From Curtobacterium sp. Leaf261 (GTDB taxonomy: Bacteria; Actinomycetota; Actinomycetes; Actinomycetales; Microbacteriaceae), in assembly GCF_001422205.1 (NCBI RefSeq), contig NZ_LMMJ01000008.1, positions 300,915 through 364,914 of the forward strand: a stretch of DNA of 64,000 bases, read 5' to 3'. This document shows, piece by piece, positions 17,177 to 25,979 of the stretch. The notes under the pieces are model-generated. The model was given only the letters and a program-made list of their open reading frames with translations, did no database searches and was not told the origin of the DNA. A program made the translations under genes and the position numbers. Every line of letters begins with the position of its first letter. Position 1 is the first letter of the stretch.

Positions 17177-17229
17177 CGGACTGGAGGCCCGGTGCCGGTC
17201 TGCGAGAGCGGTGCCGGGCCTCCAGTCCG
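17177..17229. repeat. GGAGGCCCGG-family palindrome
   Basis: CGGACTGGAGGCCCGG (17177-17192) and CCGGGCCTCCAGTCCG (17214-17229) are perfect 16-nt arms, 21 nt apart. With the preceding hairpin it separates the convergent gltA and lacI-type genes. Confidence 0.85.
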
Positions 17230-17274
17230 TTGCGCTGGTGCGGCTGACCGGCGGCCGCTCTGCGCCACCGTGGG

Positions 17275-18297
17275 TCAGCGCGACGCGGGCGCCTCGGCGG
17301 TGGAGTCGGCGATGCGGAGCTCGCACGGCAGCAGCAGGTGGGGGAGTTCGCCCGTCGTCCCGTCGAGCTGGTCGATGAGCGCGTCCGCGGCACGCATGCC
17401 GAGCTCGCGGCTCGGCGCGACCATGGTGGAGAGCCGCGGGAAGTGCTGGTCGCCGGCGGCCGCGGAGGACGCGAGCGAGAGCACGGAGACGTCCGTCGGG
17501 ACGCGGAGCCCGGCCTCGTAGAGTCCGACGAGGAGCCCGGCTGACGAGTCCTCCTTCATGATGAGCACACTCGTCACGGCCGGATCGGCGGCGAGGAGTT
17601 CGGCGGCGGCCCGTCGACCGCCCTCACTGCCCTGGCCGGAGTGGATGACGGTGCCGTGCACCCGGCGTCGTGTGGTCGACGCCGCGAACGTCGCCTGTGC
17701 CCGGAGGTGCGGCGCGTAGCCGGCCATCGGGGTGCCGTCGAGGTCCTCGAGGACGAGCGCGAAGCGACGGTGCCCGAGGCCCACGAGGTGGTCGAGGCTG
17801 TCCTCGATCGTGGTCTCGAAGTCGATGTCCACGAACGGCAGGCCGGAGCTGTCGCGTGTCCGCCCGATGAGCGTGAACGGGACGTCGAGCGCACTCAGCA
17901 CGTCGACGCGGGGATCGTCCATCCGGACCTCCATGAGGATCACGCCGTCGACCAGGCCACCCGAGACGAGGTCGTCGAGGTCCTGGCCCGCGGGGTCGAC
18001 CGGCCAGAGCACGAGGTGGTGGTCCCGCTGGGAGGCCCGCTCGGCCGCGCTCATGAAGAACTCGGACGTCGTGGCGCTGAAGCGGTCTCCCGCGGTCGGG
18101 AAGAGCAGCGCGATGATCCGGGTCCGACGGCTGGCGAGGGCACGGGCGACGACGTTGTTCCGGAAGTTCAGCTCCTGCATGGCCGCGGTCACGCGCGCGG
18201 TCGTCGCGGGGGAGACGTACTTCGTGCCGTTGACGACGAAGGAGACCGTGCCGAGCGAGACGCCCGCGCGGTCGGCGACCTGCTGCATCGTGGCCAT
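17275..18297 (-). CDS. LacI family transcriptional regulator of the sugar locus
   Basis: 340-aa repressor. The N-terminal helix-turn-helix reads QQVADRAGVSLGTVSFVVNG (about residues 5-24), with the hinge helix near NNVVARALASRR. The periplasmic-binding-protein-like effector domain spans about 60-330. It is divergent from the ABC transporter operon, and a perfect inverted repeat of the LacI-operator type lies between them, so it should control that operon and probably itself. The effector is presumably the imported sugar or a product of the downstream oxidoreductases. Confidence 0.93.
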   Translation of the reverse strand: MATMQQVADRAGVSLGTVSFVVNGTKYVSPATTARVTAAMQELNFRNNVVARALASRRTRIIALLFPTAGDRFSATTSEFFMSAAERASQRDHHLVLWPVDPAGQDLDDLVSGGLVDGVILMEVRMDDPRVDVLSALDVPFTLIGRTRDSSGLPFVDIDFETTIEDSLDHLVGLGHRRFALVLEDLDGTPMAGYAPHLRAQATFAASTTRRRVHGTVIHSGQGSEGGRRAAAELLAADPAVTSVLIMKEDSSAGLLVGLYEAGLRVPTDVSVLSLASSAAAGDQHFPRLSTMVAPSRELGMRAADALIDQLDGTTGELPHLLLPCELRIADSTAEAPASR

Positions 18298-18361
18298 GGC
18301 GCCTCTCGCTCCGCTGGTGCCCTCGTGTGGGGAGTTCTCAGTGTAGTGGCCGTCCGAATCA

Positions 18362-18401
18362 AGAAAAGCGCTTTACAGGTGAAGCGCTTTTCTGCTAGCT
18401 T
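18362..18401 (+). promoter_or_regulatory. LacI-type operator with embedded promoter
   Basis: AGAAAAGCGCTT (18362-18373) and AAGCGCTTTTCT (18382-18393) are perfect inverted repeats. Each contains the self-palindrome AAGCGCTT, and the two centres are 16 bp apart. The left arm overlaps a TTTACA -35 (18372-18377), 18 bp before a TAGCTT -10 (18396-18401). Repressor binding would therefore block this promoter. For the minus strand, TACACT at 18345-18340 is the likely -10 of the regulator gene. Confidence 0.8.
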
Positions 18402-18488
18402 CGCGCCTCGAGGAACCCAGTGACGACGACGTCCGCGGAGTTGTCGGTGTGTGCCTGTCCCTGCACCCGTCAAGAGAAGAGCTACGCA

Positions 18489-19721
18489 ATGAAGCCTAGA
18501 TTCCCCTCCCCGTCCCGAAGGGCGCGCGCCGTCCTCAGCGCCGTCGCGGTGATCGCCACCATCCCGCTCGTGCTCACCGGTTGCTCCGGTGGATCGTCCG
18601 CGTCGTCGTCCGGCAGCAAGACGCTGACGATCGAGGACTACTACGCCGCGAACTACAACCCGATCTACAAGCAGTGCGCCAAGACGACCGGTGCGACGCT
18701 CAAGATCAACCACGTCGCCGGTGCCGGCCTCATCGCGAAGGTGCTGCAGCAGGCATCCTCCAAGACGCTGCCCGACGTCCTCATGCTCGACAACCCGGAC
18801 GTGCAGCAGATCGCCGCGTCGGGCGCGCTGTCCTCCCTCGGTGACTATGGACTGAGCGCCTCCGGCGACGTCCCCGGTGTCAAGGCCGCGAACACCTACA
18901 AGGGCAAGCTCTACGGTCTGCAGCCGGCCACGAACTCGATCGCCCTCTACTACAACAAGAAGCTCCTCTCGGCGGCCGGCATCGAGCCGCCGAAGACCTG
19001 GGACGAGCTGCAGGCCGCCGCGAAGAAGCTCACGAGCGGATCGACCTACGGGTTCGCGATGAGCAACATCAACACCTACGAGGGCACCTGGCAGTTCCTG
19101 CCGATGTTCTGGTCGAACGGCGGCAACGAGAAGAACATCGCCACGTCATCCGCGACGCAGGCGCTCCAGTTCGTCGAGGGTCTGCAGAACGACGGGTCGA
19201 TGTCGAAGAGCTCGATCAACTGGGCGCAGGCCGACGTGAACTCGCAGTTCATCGCCGGCAAGGCCGCCATGATGATCAACGGTCCGTGGCAGCTCCCGAC
19301 GCTGAACGCCGCCAAGGGCCTCGAGTTCGGCAGTGTCCCGATCCCGACCCGCACTGGTTCGGAGACCGTCGCACCGCTCGGTGGCGAGGCGTTCACCGTC
19401 CCGGAGACCGGCAACGCGGACACCATGAAGCTGGCCGGCAAGTTCGTCGGATGCCTCAACAGCGACAAGATGCAGAAGGTCATCGCCGGCGTCACGGGCA
19501 ACGTGCCGACGAACATCGAGGTCGGCGCCGCGTGGGGCGAGAGCCACCCGCAGGTCGCCTCGTTCGTCACGACGGTGAAGACCGCTCGTGCCCGCACCGG
19601 TGAGCTCGGGCCGGACTGGCCGAAGGCCGCCACGAAGATCTACACCGCCGTCCAGCTCGCCCTCACCGGCAAGGCCGACCCCGCGGACGCGCTCAAGCAG
19701 GCGCAGTCGCAGGACCAGTAG
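18489..19721 (+). CDS. Sugar ABC transporter substrate-binding lipoprotein (family 1)
   Basis: Extracytoplasmic receptor of a CUT1-type carbohydrate importer, 410 aa. A signal peptide with lipobox LTGC is followed by a Gly/Ser linker. The family 1 solute-binding fold shows PDVLMLDNPDVQQIAASGAL, TNSIALYYNKKLLSAAGIEP and FIAGKAAMMINGPWQLP. The ATG at 18489 follows an AGAGAAG ribosome site; the GTG farther upstream would add a tail before the signal peptide. It is the first gene of the operon behind the LacI operator. Confidence 0.93.
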   Translation: MKPRFPSPSRRARAVLSAVAVIATIPLVLTGCSGGSSASSSGSKTLTIEDYYAANYNPIYKQCAKTTGATLKINHVAGAGLIAKVLQQASSKTLPDVLMLDNPDVQQIAASGALSSLGDYGLSASGDVPGVKAANTYKGKLYGLQPATNSIALYYNKKLLSAAGIEPPKTWDELQAAAKKLTSGSTYGFAMSNINTYEGTWQFLPMFWSNGGNEKNIATSSATQALQFVEGLQNDGSMSKSSINWAQADVNSQFIAGKAAMMINGPWQLPTLNAAKGLEFGSVPIPTRTGSETVAPLGGEAFTVPETGNADTMKLAGKFVGCLNSDKMQKVIAGVTGNVPTNIEVGAAWGESHPQVASFVTTVKTARARTGELGPDWPKAATKIYTAVQLALTGKADPADALKQAQSQDQ

Positions 19722-19780
19722 GACGACCGGGGAGCCGGCCGGCCGGCCGGCTCCCCTCCGCGGCGAAGGAGAGGACCAAC

Positions 19781-20731
19781 GTGAGCGCCACGACACAGAC
19801 ACGACCACGGACATCGGTGTCCGCGGTGACACCCCGACCCGGCCAGCGCCGAGCACGGATGCGGAGCGGGGCCACCCGATGGCTCTTCGTCGTCCCCGCG
19901 GCCCTGTTCGTGGCGGTGTTCTTCGGCTACCCGGTGGTCAAGAACATCATCATGTCCTTCCAGGACTACACGACCAAGACGTTCTTCACGGGGGAGGCCC
20001 CGTGGGTGGGCCTCGCCAACTACATCTCGGTGTTCAAGAGCTCGGTCTTCACCACGAGCCTCGTCAACACCGGCCTGTTCACCGCCGGGTCGATCATCCT
20101 GCAGTTCGTCATCGGGCTGAGCCTCGCGCTGTTCTTCAAGCGGCACTTCCCGCTGTCGGGCTTCCTCCGGGGACTGCTCCTCCTGCCGTGGCTCCTGCCG
20201 CTCATCGCGTCGAGTGCGGTGTGGAAGTGGCTCCTCGACCAGGACAGCGGTGCACTCAACCAGCTGCTCGGCGTCGTCGGGATCGGTCCGGTGCCGTGGC
20301 TCGTCAGTCCGTCGCTGGCACTCATCGCGGTGATCGGGGTCAACGTCTGGCTCGGGATCCCGTTCAACACGACGATCCTCTACAGCGGCCTGCAGTCCGT
20401 GCCGCCGGAGCTCTACGAGGCCGGGTCGCTCGACGGCGCCACCGGGTTCAAGGCGTTCCGGTACATCACCTGGCCGAGCATCCGGTCGGTGGTCAGCGTC
20501 GTGGTCGTGCTCGGCGTGGTCTACACGCTGAAGGTCGTCGACATCATCCTCGGCCTGACCGGCGGCGGTCCCGCGAACTCGACGCAGACGCTCGCGACCA
20601 ACGCGTACCACCAGTCCTTCATCAACTTCCAGTTCGGCATCGGCGCGGCCGTCAGCAACGTGCTCATCATCGTCTCGTTCGTCTTCGCGATGGTCTACAT
20701 CGCGATCTCCAGGAAGGCGGTCGACGAATGA
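19781..20731 (+). CDS. Sugar ABC transporter permease, MalF/UgpA type
   Basis: CUT1 inner-membrane permease, 316 aa with six predicted helices, the first at LFVVPAALFVAVFFGYPVV. The EAA loop reads ELYEAGSLDGATGFKAFRYI. The GTG start has a strong AAGGAGAGGA ribosome site. It forms the pore with the next gene, whose ATG overlaps this stop (ATGA). Confidence 0.94.
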   Translation: MSATTQTRPRTSVSAVTPRPGQRRARMRSGATRWLFVVPAALFVAVFFGYPVVKNIIMSFQDYTTKTFFTGEAPWVGLANYISVFKSSVFTTSLVNTGLFTAGSIILQFVIGLSLALFFKRHFPLSGFLRGLLLLPWLLPLIASSAVWKWLLDQDSGALNQLLGVVGIGPVPWLVSPSLALIAVIGVNVWLGIPFNTTILYSGLQSVPPELYEAGSLDGATGFKAFRYITWPSIRSVVSVVVVLGVVYTLKVVDIILGLTGGGPANSTQTLATNAYHQSFINFQFGIGAAVSNVLIIVSFVFAMVYIAISRKAVDE

Positions 20732-21615
20732 CCGTCGGCATCGCGACCAAGGCACTCCGTCCCAGCCGGGCGACCGCAGCGCGCACCGCTCGCCGACCAC
20801 GCCGGGGCACCGGGGGGCGGAAGATCCCCCTGACCATCATCGGCGTCGTGATCCTCGCGATCATGGTGTTCCCCGTCTACTGGATGGTGAACACCAGCCT
20901 CCAGGCCACGTCGGGTGCCGCCACCGCCACGTGGTTCCCGTTCAGCCCGACGTTCGCCGGGTACCGTGCCGCGTTCGCGCAGCAGGGTCAGAACTTCCTC
21001 TCGAGCATGATCATCGGGCTCGGCACCGTGGTGCTGACCCTCGTCATCGCCACGCCGGCCGCCTACGGTCTCGCGCGGTTCCGGATGCGCGGCACACGGG
21101 TGTTCCTCCTCGTGCTGCTCATCACGCAGATGATCCCGGCGATCGTCATCGCGAACGCGCTCTACACGCTGTTCAACAACGTCGGACTCCTGAACAGCTA
21201 CATCGGCCTCATCCTGGCCGACAGTGCCGTGCAGGTGCCGTTCGCCATCCTGCTCATGCGGGCGTTCATGGAGTCGCTCCCGCCGAGCCTGGTGGAGGCC
21301 GCCCTCGTCGACGGCGCCGGCGACTTCCGCGCGTTCGTCTCGATCGTCATCCCGATCAGCCGCAACGCGATCGTCACCGCGGCGCTGTTCACGTTCCTCG
21401 GGGCGTGGGGGGACTTCCTCATCGCGCTGACGCTCACCTCGACGACCGCGGTCCGGCCGATCACACTGGGCATCTACAACTACATCGGCTCGAACGTCAC
21501 CGACTGGGGCCCCGTGATGGCGACCTCCGTGCTGGCGTCACTGCCAGCCGCCGTGCTGCTGATCTTCGCGCAGCGGTACATCGCCGCCGGTGCACTCGGC
21601 GGCGCGGTGAAGTGA
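20728..21615 (+). CDS. Sugar ABC transporter permease, MalG/UgpE type
   Basis: Second CUT1 permease, 295 aa with six helices (first at PLTIIGVVILAIMVFPVYW). The EAA loop is SLVEAALVDGAGDFRAFVSI. It starts at an ATG overlapping the previous stop by 4 bp. No ATP-binding subunit is encoded nearby, so the importer must use an ATPase from elsewhere, as actinobacterial CUT1 systems usually do with the shared MsiK-type protein. Confidence 0.94.
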   Translation: MTVGIATKALRPSRATAARTARRPRRGTGGRKIPLTIIGVVILAIMVFPVYWMVNTSLQATSGAATATWFPFSPTFAGYRAAFAQQGQNFLSSMIIGLGTVVLTLVIATPAAYGLARFRMRGTRVFLLVLLITQMIPAIVIANALYTLFNNVGLLNSYIGLILADSAVQVPFAILLMRAFMESLPPSLVEAALVDGAGDFRAFVSIVIPISRNAIVTAALFTFLGAWGDFLIALTLTSTTAVRPITLGIYNYIGSNVTDWGPVMATSVLASLPAAVLLIFAQRYIAAGALGGAVK

Positions 21616-21682
21616 CCGGACCCGCGCGACCGCACGCTCCGCACACTCCAGCATCACCGTGACCAGGGAAGAAGTACACGAC

Positions 21683-22549
21683 ATGAGCGACACCACCACC
21701 CCGCTCCGCATCACCGTCTGGGGCGAGAACGTCCACGAGCAGGTCGAACAGCACGTCGCCGAGCGCTACCCGGAGGGCATGCACGGCGCGGTCGCCGACG
21801 GCATCCGGGAGAACCTGCCGGACGCCGTCGTCCGCACCGCGACCATGGACCAGCCGGAGCACGGACTCACCGACGAGGTCCTCGCGGAGACCGACGTCCT
21901 CACCTGGTGGGGACACGCCGCGCACGGCGACGTCGTCGACGCGGTCGTCGACCGCGTGCACCGGCACGTGCTCTCCGGCATGGGGCTCATCGTGCTCCAC
22001 TCGGGGCACTGGTCGAAGATCTTCGGCAAGCTCATGGGCACCACGTGCACCCTGCGCTGGCGGAGCGAGCACGACCAGGAGCTCGTCTGGACCGTCAATC
22101 CGCAGCACCCGATCACCCGGGGTGTCCCGAACCCGATCGTCATCCCCGAACAGGAGATGTACGGCGAGTACTTCGACGTGCCGACGCCGGACGAGCTCGT
22201 CTTCATCTCGGGCTTCACCGGGGGCGAGGTGTTCCGGAGCGGGATGACGTACCGCCGTGGCTTCGGGAAGATCTTCTTCTTCTCTCCGGGCGATCAGGAC
22301 TTCCCGGTCTACCACCACCCGGACATCCGCCGCGTCATCGCGAACGCGTCGGAGTGGGCGCGCCCGGACCGCGAGCGCGAGCTGCCGATCCTCCGCCGGT
22401 TCGACCTCGGCGAGTACCACGACGGGCAGCACTACCGCGGTCCGTTCGACGACCAGCCCGAGGAGACCGACACCGGCGCCACGGCCGATGCGCCCGCGTC
22501 TGGGTCTGCGCCGGCGCCCGCGGACGCTCCCGCCGAGGCCGCACGATGA
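21683..22549 (+). CDS. ThuA domain protein
   Basis: 288 aa, ThuA family, a class I glutamine amidotransferase-like fold named after the Agrobacterium/Rhizobium trehalose-utilisation gene thuA. Characteristic stretches: LIVLHSGHWSKIFGKLMGT, IVIPEQEMYGEYFDVP, FISGFTGGEVFRSGMTY and GKIFFFSPGDQDFP. The last 35 residues are an Ala/Pro tail. In sugar loci ThuA accompanies ThuB-like Gfo/Idh dehydrogenases acting on 3-keto sugars; its exact reaction here is inferred. The ATG at 21683 has an AGGGAAGAAG leader. Its stop overlaps the next start (ATGA). Confidence 0.88.
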   Translation: MSDTTTPLRITVWGENVHEQVEQHVAERYPEGMHGAVADGIRENLPDAVVRTATMDQPEHGLTDEVLAETDVLTWWGHAAHGDVVDAVVDRVHRHVLSGMGLIVLHSGHWSKIFGKLMGTTCTLRWRSEHDQELVWTVNPQHPITRGVPNPIVIPEQEMYGEYFDVPTPDELVFISGFTGGEVFRSGMTYRRGFGKIFFFSPGDQDFPVYHHPDIRRVIANASEWARPDRERELPILRRFDLGEYHDGQHYRGPFDDQPEETDTGATADAPASGSAPAPADAPAEAAR

Positions 22550-23682
22550 CCGGCTTCCGCGCCGTCGGCGACACCGGAACCCCGCTCCGCGTCATCCAGG
22601 TCGGCGCCGGCGGCATGGGCACGGCCTGGCTCCGCACGGTCGCCGCCGCCCCCGAGGTCGAGCTCGTCGGGATCGTCGACCTCGACCTCGACGCGGCCCG
22701 AGCGGGTGCCGAGGCGGCGGGCGACGCGTCGATCCCGGTCGGGACGAGCCTCACCGCGCTCGCGGCGTCGACCGGCGCGGAGGCCGTCCTCGACATCACC
22801 GTCCCGGTCGCCCACCACCCGGTGACGATCGAGGCGCTCACCGCGGGCCTGCCGGTCCTCGGCGAGAAGCCCGCCGCGCAGGACGTCGCGGAGGCGCTGT
22901 CGCTCGCCGCCGCGGCCGAGGTCACCGGTGAGCTGTTCATGGTGTCGCAGTCCCGGCGGTACAACGACCAGCTCGTCGCGTTCAAGCAGCACCTGGCGCT
23001 GCTCGGCGGTGTCGGCTCGCTGAGCACGGCGTTCGCGAAGGCCCCGCACTTCGGCGGCTTCCGCGAGGACATGGACGACGTCCTGCTGCTCGACATGGCG
23101 ATCCACCCGTTCGACTCCGCGCGCTACCTGCTCGACCGCGAGCCGGTGTCCGTCTACTGCGAGTCGTACAACCCGTCCTGGTCCTGGTACCGGGGCGACG
23201 CGGCTGCGGCTGCGGTGTTCACGTTCGAGGACGACATCCGGTACGTCTACGACGGCTCGTGGTGCGCACCCGGGTTCGAGACGTCGTGGAACGGTGCCTG
23301 GCGTGCGTCCGGAGCGTCCGGGACGGCGCTGTGGTCCGGGGACGACGACCCGACGAGCGACGTCGACGGCGCACCCGGTGCGCCGTCCGCCGCGGCGAGC
23401 GTCGGCGTCGAGATCGCCGGCTCCCTGTCCGCGTTCGTCCACGCGCTCCGCTCCGGCGACGCGCCGGACGGCGAGGTGCACGGCAACGTCATGAGCCTCG
23501 CGATGGTCGAGGCGTCGATCGCGTCGACGCGGAGCGGGCAGCGGGTGCAGCTCGACGACGTCCTGTCGGACGCGCACGCCCTGGCGGTCGGCCGGGAGGC
23601 CCGGGCGGACGTCCGCCAGGTCCTGTCCGGCTGGACGTCGGTCCGGTCCGCACTGGGCACCCCGATCGGTGCTCGGTCGTGA
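22546..23682 (+). CDS. Gfo/Idh/MocA family oxidoreductase, first of two
   Basis: NAD(P)-dependent sugar oxidoreductase, 378 aa. The N-terminal Rossmann fold has [10 protein letters not shown]. The EKP motif carrying the catalytic lysine is in [10 protein letters not shown]. The second-domain motif [14 protein letters not shown] carries the conserved Asp and His. Substrate is unknown; a sugar or glycoside 3-dehydrogenase is plausible from context. The last about 35 residues, beyond the fold, are partly encoded by a GC-rich repeat shared with intergenic sites. It has 4-bp overlaps with both neighbours. Confidence 0.9.
   Translation: MTGFRAVGDTGTPLRVIQVGAGGMGTAWLRTVAAAPEVELVGIVDLDLDAARAGAEAAGDASIPVGTSLTALAASTGAEAVLDITVPVAHHPVTIEALTAGLPVLGEKPAAQDVAEALSLAAAAEVTGELFMVSQSRRYNDQLVAFKQHLALLGGVGSLSTAFAKAPHFGGFREDMDDVLLLDMAIHPFDSARYLLDREPVSVYCESYNPSWSWYRGDAAAAAVFTFEDDIRYVYDGSWCAPGFETSWNGAWRASGASGTALWSGDDDPTSDVDGAPGAPSAAASVGVEIAGSLSAFVHALRSGDAPDGEVHGNVMSLAMVEASIASTRSGQRVQLDDVLSDAHALAVGREARADVRQVLSGWTSVRSALGTPIGARS
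23590..23620. repeat. Intragenic copy of the GGCCGGGAGGCCCGGG element
   Basis: GGCCGGGAGGCCCGGG at 23590-23605 continues into GACGTCCGCCAGG, nearly matching the intergenic copies at 5406 and 5458. Here it encodes [10 protein letters not shown] in the C-terminal tail of the oxidoreductase. Confidence 0.7.
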
Positions 23683-24905
23683 CCGGGGCTCCGCTCCGGG
23701 TCGCGATGGTCGGGCACGGGTTCATGGGCGCCGCGCACTCGCAGGCCTACCGGGTCGCTCCGCGCTTCTTCGACCTGCCTCGGACACCGGTGATGCAGAC
23801 CCTCGTCGGGCGGGACGGTGCCGCGACCCGGGCCGCCGCCGACCGCTGGGGATGGGCGTCGACGTCGACCGACTGGCGCGAGGTGCTCGACGACCCGACG
23901 ATCGACCTCGTCGACATCGTCAGTCCCGGTTCGACGCACGTCGACATCGCCGTGGCGGCGCTCGCCGCCGGCAAGCACGTCCTCTGCGAGAAGCCGCTGG
24001 CGAACACCGTGGCCGAGGCGACGCGGATGGCCGAGGCCGCACGCGACGCGGCGACCCGCGGGGTGTTCGCGATGGTCGGGTTCACCTACCGCCGGGTGCC
24101 CGCCGTCACGCACATGCGCGACCTCGTGGCGGCCGGCCGCCTCGGCACCATCCGGCAGGTCCGCGCACAGTACCTGCAGGACTGGCTCGTCGACGAGGAC
24201 GGTCCGATGACCTGGCGCCTCGACAAGGACCTCGCGGGGTCGGGGGCGCTCGGCGACATCGGGGCGCACGCCGTCGACGCCGTCGAGTTCATCACCGGAC
24301 AGCGGCTCGACGCGGTGTCCGGGCTGCTGCACACCTTCGTCACCGAGCGACCGCTGCTCGACACCTCGGTCGTGCAGACCGGGCTCGGCGGTGCGGCCGG
24401 TTCCGAGCGCGGGACGGTCACGGTCGACGACACGGCGCTCATCACCGCGAAGCTCTCCGGCGGTGCGATCGGGTCCTTCGAGGCGACGCGGATGGCCACC
24501 GGGCGGAAGAACGCCCTGCGGATCGAGATCTCCGGGTCCGCCGGCGCACTGGCGTTCGACCTCGAGCGTCCGAACGAGCTCGAACTGTACGACGCCACCC
24601 GCCCGGCGACCGAGCTCGGGTTCACCCGGGTCCTCGTCACCGAGCCGGAGCACCCGTACTTCGCCGCATGGTGGCCGACCGGGCACACCATCGGGTACGA
24701 GCACGCGTTCTCGCACCAGCTCGTCGACCTCGTCCGTGCCGTCGACGCCGGTGTCCAGCCGACGCCGTCGTTCGCCGACGGCCTGCACGTGCAGCGTGTC
24801 CTCGACGCGGTGGAGCGGTCGAGTGCGTCCGGGAGTGCTTGGATCGACACGGAGCCCGACGGCGAGAGCGAGCGGGACAGCGACCACGAAGGAGTGTCTG
24901 CATGA
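23679..24905 (+). CDS. Gfo/Idh/MocA family oxidoreductase, second (ThuB-like)
   Basis: 408-aa NAD(P)-dependent oxidoreductase only distantly similar to its neighbour. Rossmann motif [10 protein letters not shown], then [12 protein letters not shown] with the catalytic lysine, FTYRRVPAV, and [19 protein letters not shown] with the conserved Asp/His pair. The GTG start overlaps the previous stop (GTGA). Two different dehydrogenases in one operon suggest oxidation at one step and reduction at another, or oxidation of two substrates. ThuB-like is a judgement from overall pattern. Confidence 0.9.
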   Translation: MTGAPLRVAMVGHGFMGAAHSQAYRVAPRFFDLPRTPVMQTLVGRDGAATRAAADRWGWASTSTDWREVLDDPTIDLVDIVSPGSTHVDIAVAALAAGKHVLCEKPLANTVAEATRMAEAARDAATRGVFAMVGFTYRRVPAVTHMRDLVAAGRLGTIRQVRAQYLQDWLVDEDGPMTWRLDKDLAGSGALGDIGAHAVDAVEFITGQRLDAVSGLLHTFVTERPLLDTSVVQTGLGGAAGSERGTVTVDDTALITAKLSGGAIGSFEATRMATGRKNALRIEISGSAGALAFDLERPNELELYDATRPATELGFTRVLVTEPEHPYFAAWWPTGHTIGYEHAFSHQLVDLVRAVDAGVQPTPSFADGLHVQRVLDAVERSSASGSAWIDTEPDGESERDSDHEGVSA

Positions 24906-25915
24906 CGAGCATCAAGCGACCCGTCACCCTGTTCACCGGCCAGTGGGCCGACCTGCCCTTCGAGGAGGTCTGTCGACTCGCGGGGGAGTGGGGCTACGAC
25001 GGGCTCGAGATCGCGTGCTGGGGCGACCACCTCGACCCCGACCGCGGGGCGACCGACGACGCGTACATCGCGGACCGGTTGGCGATCCTCGAGCGCAACG
25101 GCCTGCAGGTCTTCGCGATCTCGAACCACCTGAAGGGCCAGGCTGTCTGCGACGACCCGATCGACGACCGGCACCACGACATGCTGCCGCCGAGTGTGTG
25201 GGGCGACGGGGACCCCGAGGGTGTCCGGCAGCGCGCCGCCGAGGAGCTGAAGAACACCGCGAGGACCGCGGCGAGGATGGGCGCGAAGGTCGTCACCGGG
25301 TTCACCGGGTCCTCGATCTGGAAGTACGTGGCGATGTTCCCGCCGGTCCGCGACGAGCTCGTCGAGGCCGGCTACCAGGACTTCGCGGACCGGTGGAACC
25401 CGATCCTCGACGTGTTCGACGAGGTCGGCGTCAAGTTCGCGCTCGAGCCGCACCCGTCCGAGATCGCCTACGACTACTGGACGACGCAGAAGACGCTCGA
25501 GGCCATCGGGCACCGCGAGGCCTTCGGGATCAACTGGGACCCGAGCCACATGGTGTGGCAGGACATCGACCCCGTCGCGTTCCTCTGGGACTTCAAGGAA
25601 TCGATCCTCAACGTGCACTGCAAGGACACCAAGCGGCGGCTCAACGGGCGGAACGGCCGGCTGTCGTCGCACCTGCCGTGGGCCGACCCCCGACGCGGCT
25701 GGGACTTCATCTCGACCGGCCGCGGCGACGTGCCCTGGGAGGACGCCGTCCGGATGCTGAACGCGATCGGGTACACCGGTCCGCTCTCGGTCGAGTGGGA
25801 GGACGCCGGGATGGACCGGCTCGTCGGTGCTCCGGAGGCCCTGGCGTTCGTGCAGGGACTGTCGTTCCCGCAGCCCGAGAACGCGTTCGACGCCGCGTTC
25901 GCGCAGGAGCGCTGA
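24902..25915 (+). CDS. Sugar phosphate isomerase/epimerase-like TIM barrel protein
   Basis: AP endonuclease family 2/xylose isomerase-like barrel, 337 aa. The expected metal ligands are visible: E in ALEPHPSE, D and H in [10 protein letters not shown] in NVHCKDTKR and E in SVEWEDAG. Members isomerise or epimerise sugars, and some act as lyases or hydratases on 3-keto glycosides. It is the last gene of the operon, translationally coupled by an ATGA overlap and followed by a perfect palindrome. Confidence 0.9.
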   Translation: MTSIKRPVTLFTGQWADLPFEEVCRLAGEWGYDGLEIACWGDHLDPDRGATDDAYIADRLAILERNGLQVFAISNHLKGQAVCDDPIDDRHHDMLPPSVWGDGDPEGVRQRAAEELKNTARTAARMGAKVVTGFTGSSIWKYVAMFPPVRDELVEAGYQDFADRWNPILDVFDEVGVKFALEPHPSEIAYDYWTTQKTLEAIGHREAFGINWDPSHMVWQDIDPVAFLWDFKESILNVHCKDTKRRLNGRNGRLSSHLPWADPRRGWDFISTGRGDVPWEDAVRMLNAIGYTGPLSVEWEDAGMDRLVGAPEALAFVQGLSFPQPENAFDAAFAQER

Positions 25916-25929
25916 CCAGCTGATGCACG

Positions 25930-25969
25930 GGAGGCCCGGTGCCGGTCCATGGACCGGCACCGGGCCTCC
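25930..25969 (+). terminator. Perfect 40-nt palindrome ending the sugar operon
   Basis: GGAGGCCCGGTGCCGGTCC (25930-25948) and its exact complement (25951-25969) around AT make one uninterrupted palindrome. It lies 15 bp after the isomerase stop and 11 bp from the convergent metE stop, so it can serve both. It is the cleanest member of the GGAGGCCCGG family. Confidence 0.8.
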
Positions 25970-25979
25970 AGGCCGTCAC

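Noticed and set aside
15511..17268. 585-codon minus-strand open frame opposite citrate synthase
   Set aside because: No domain; runs through the terminator hairpins on both sides of gltA.
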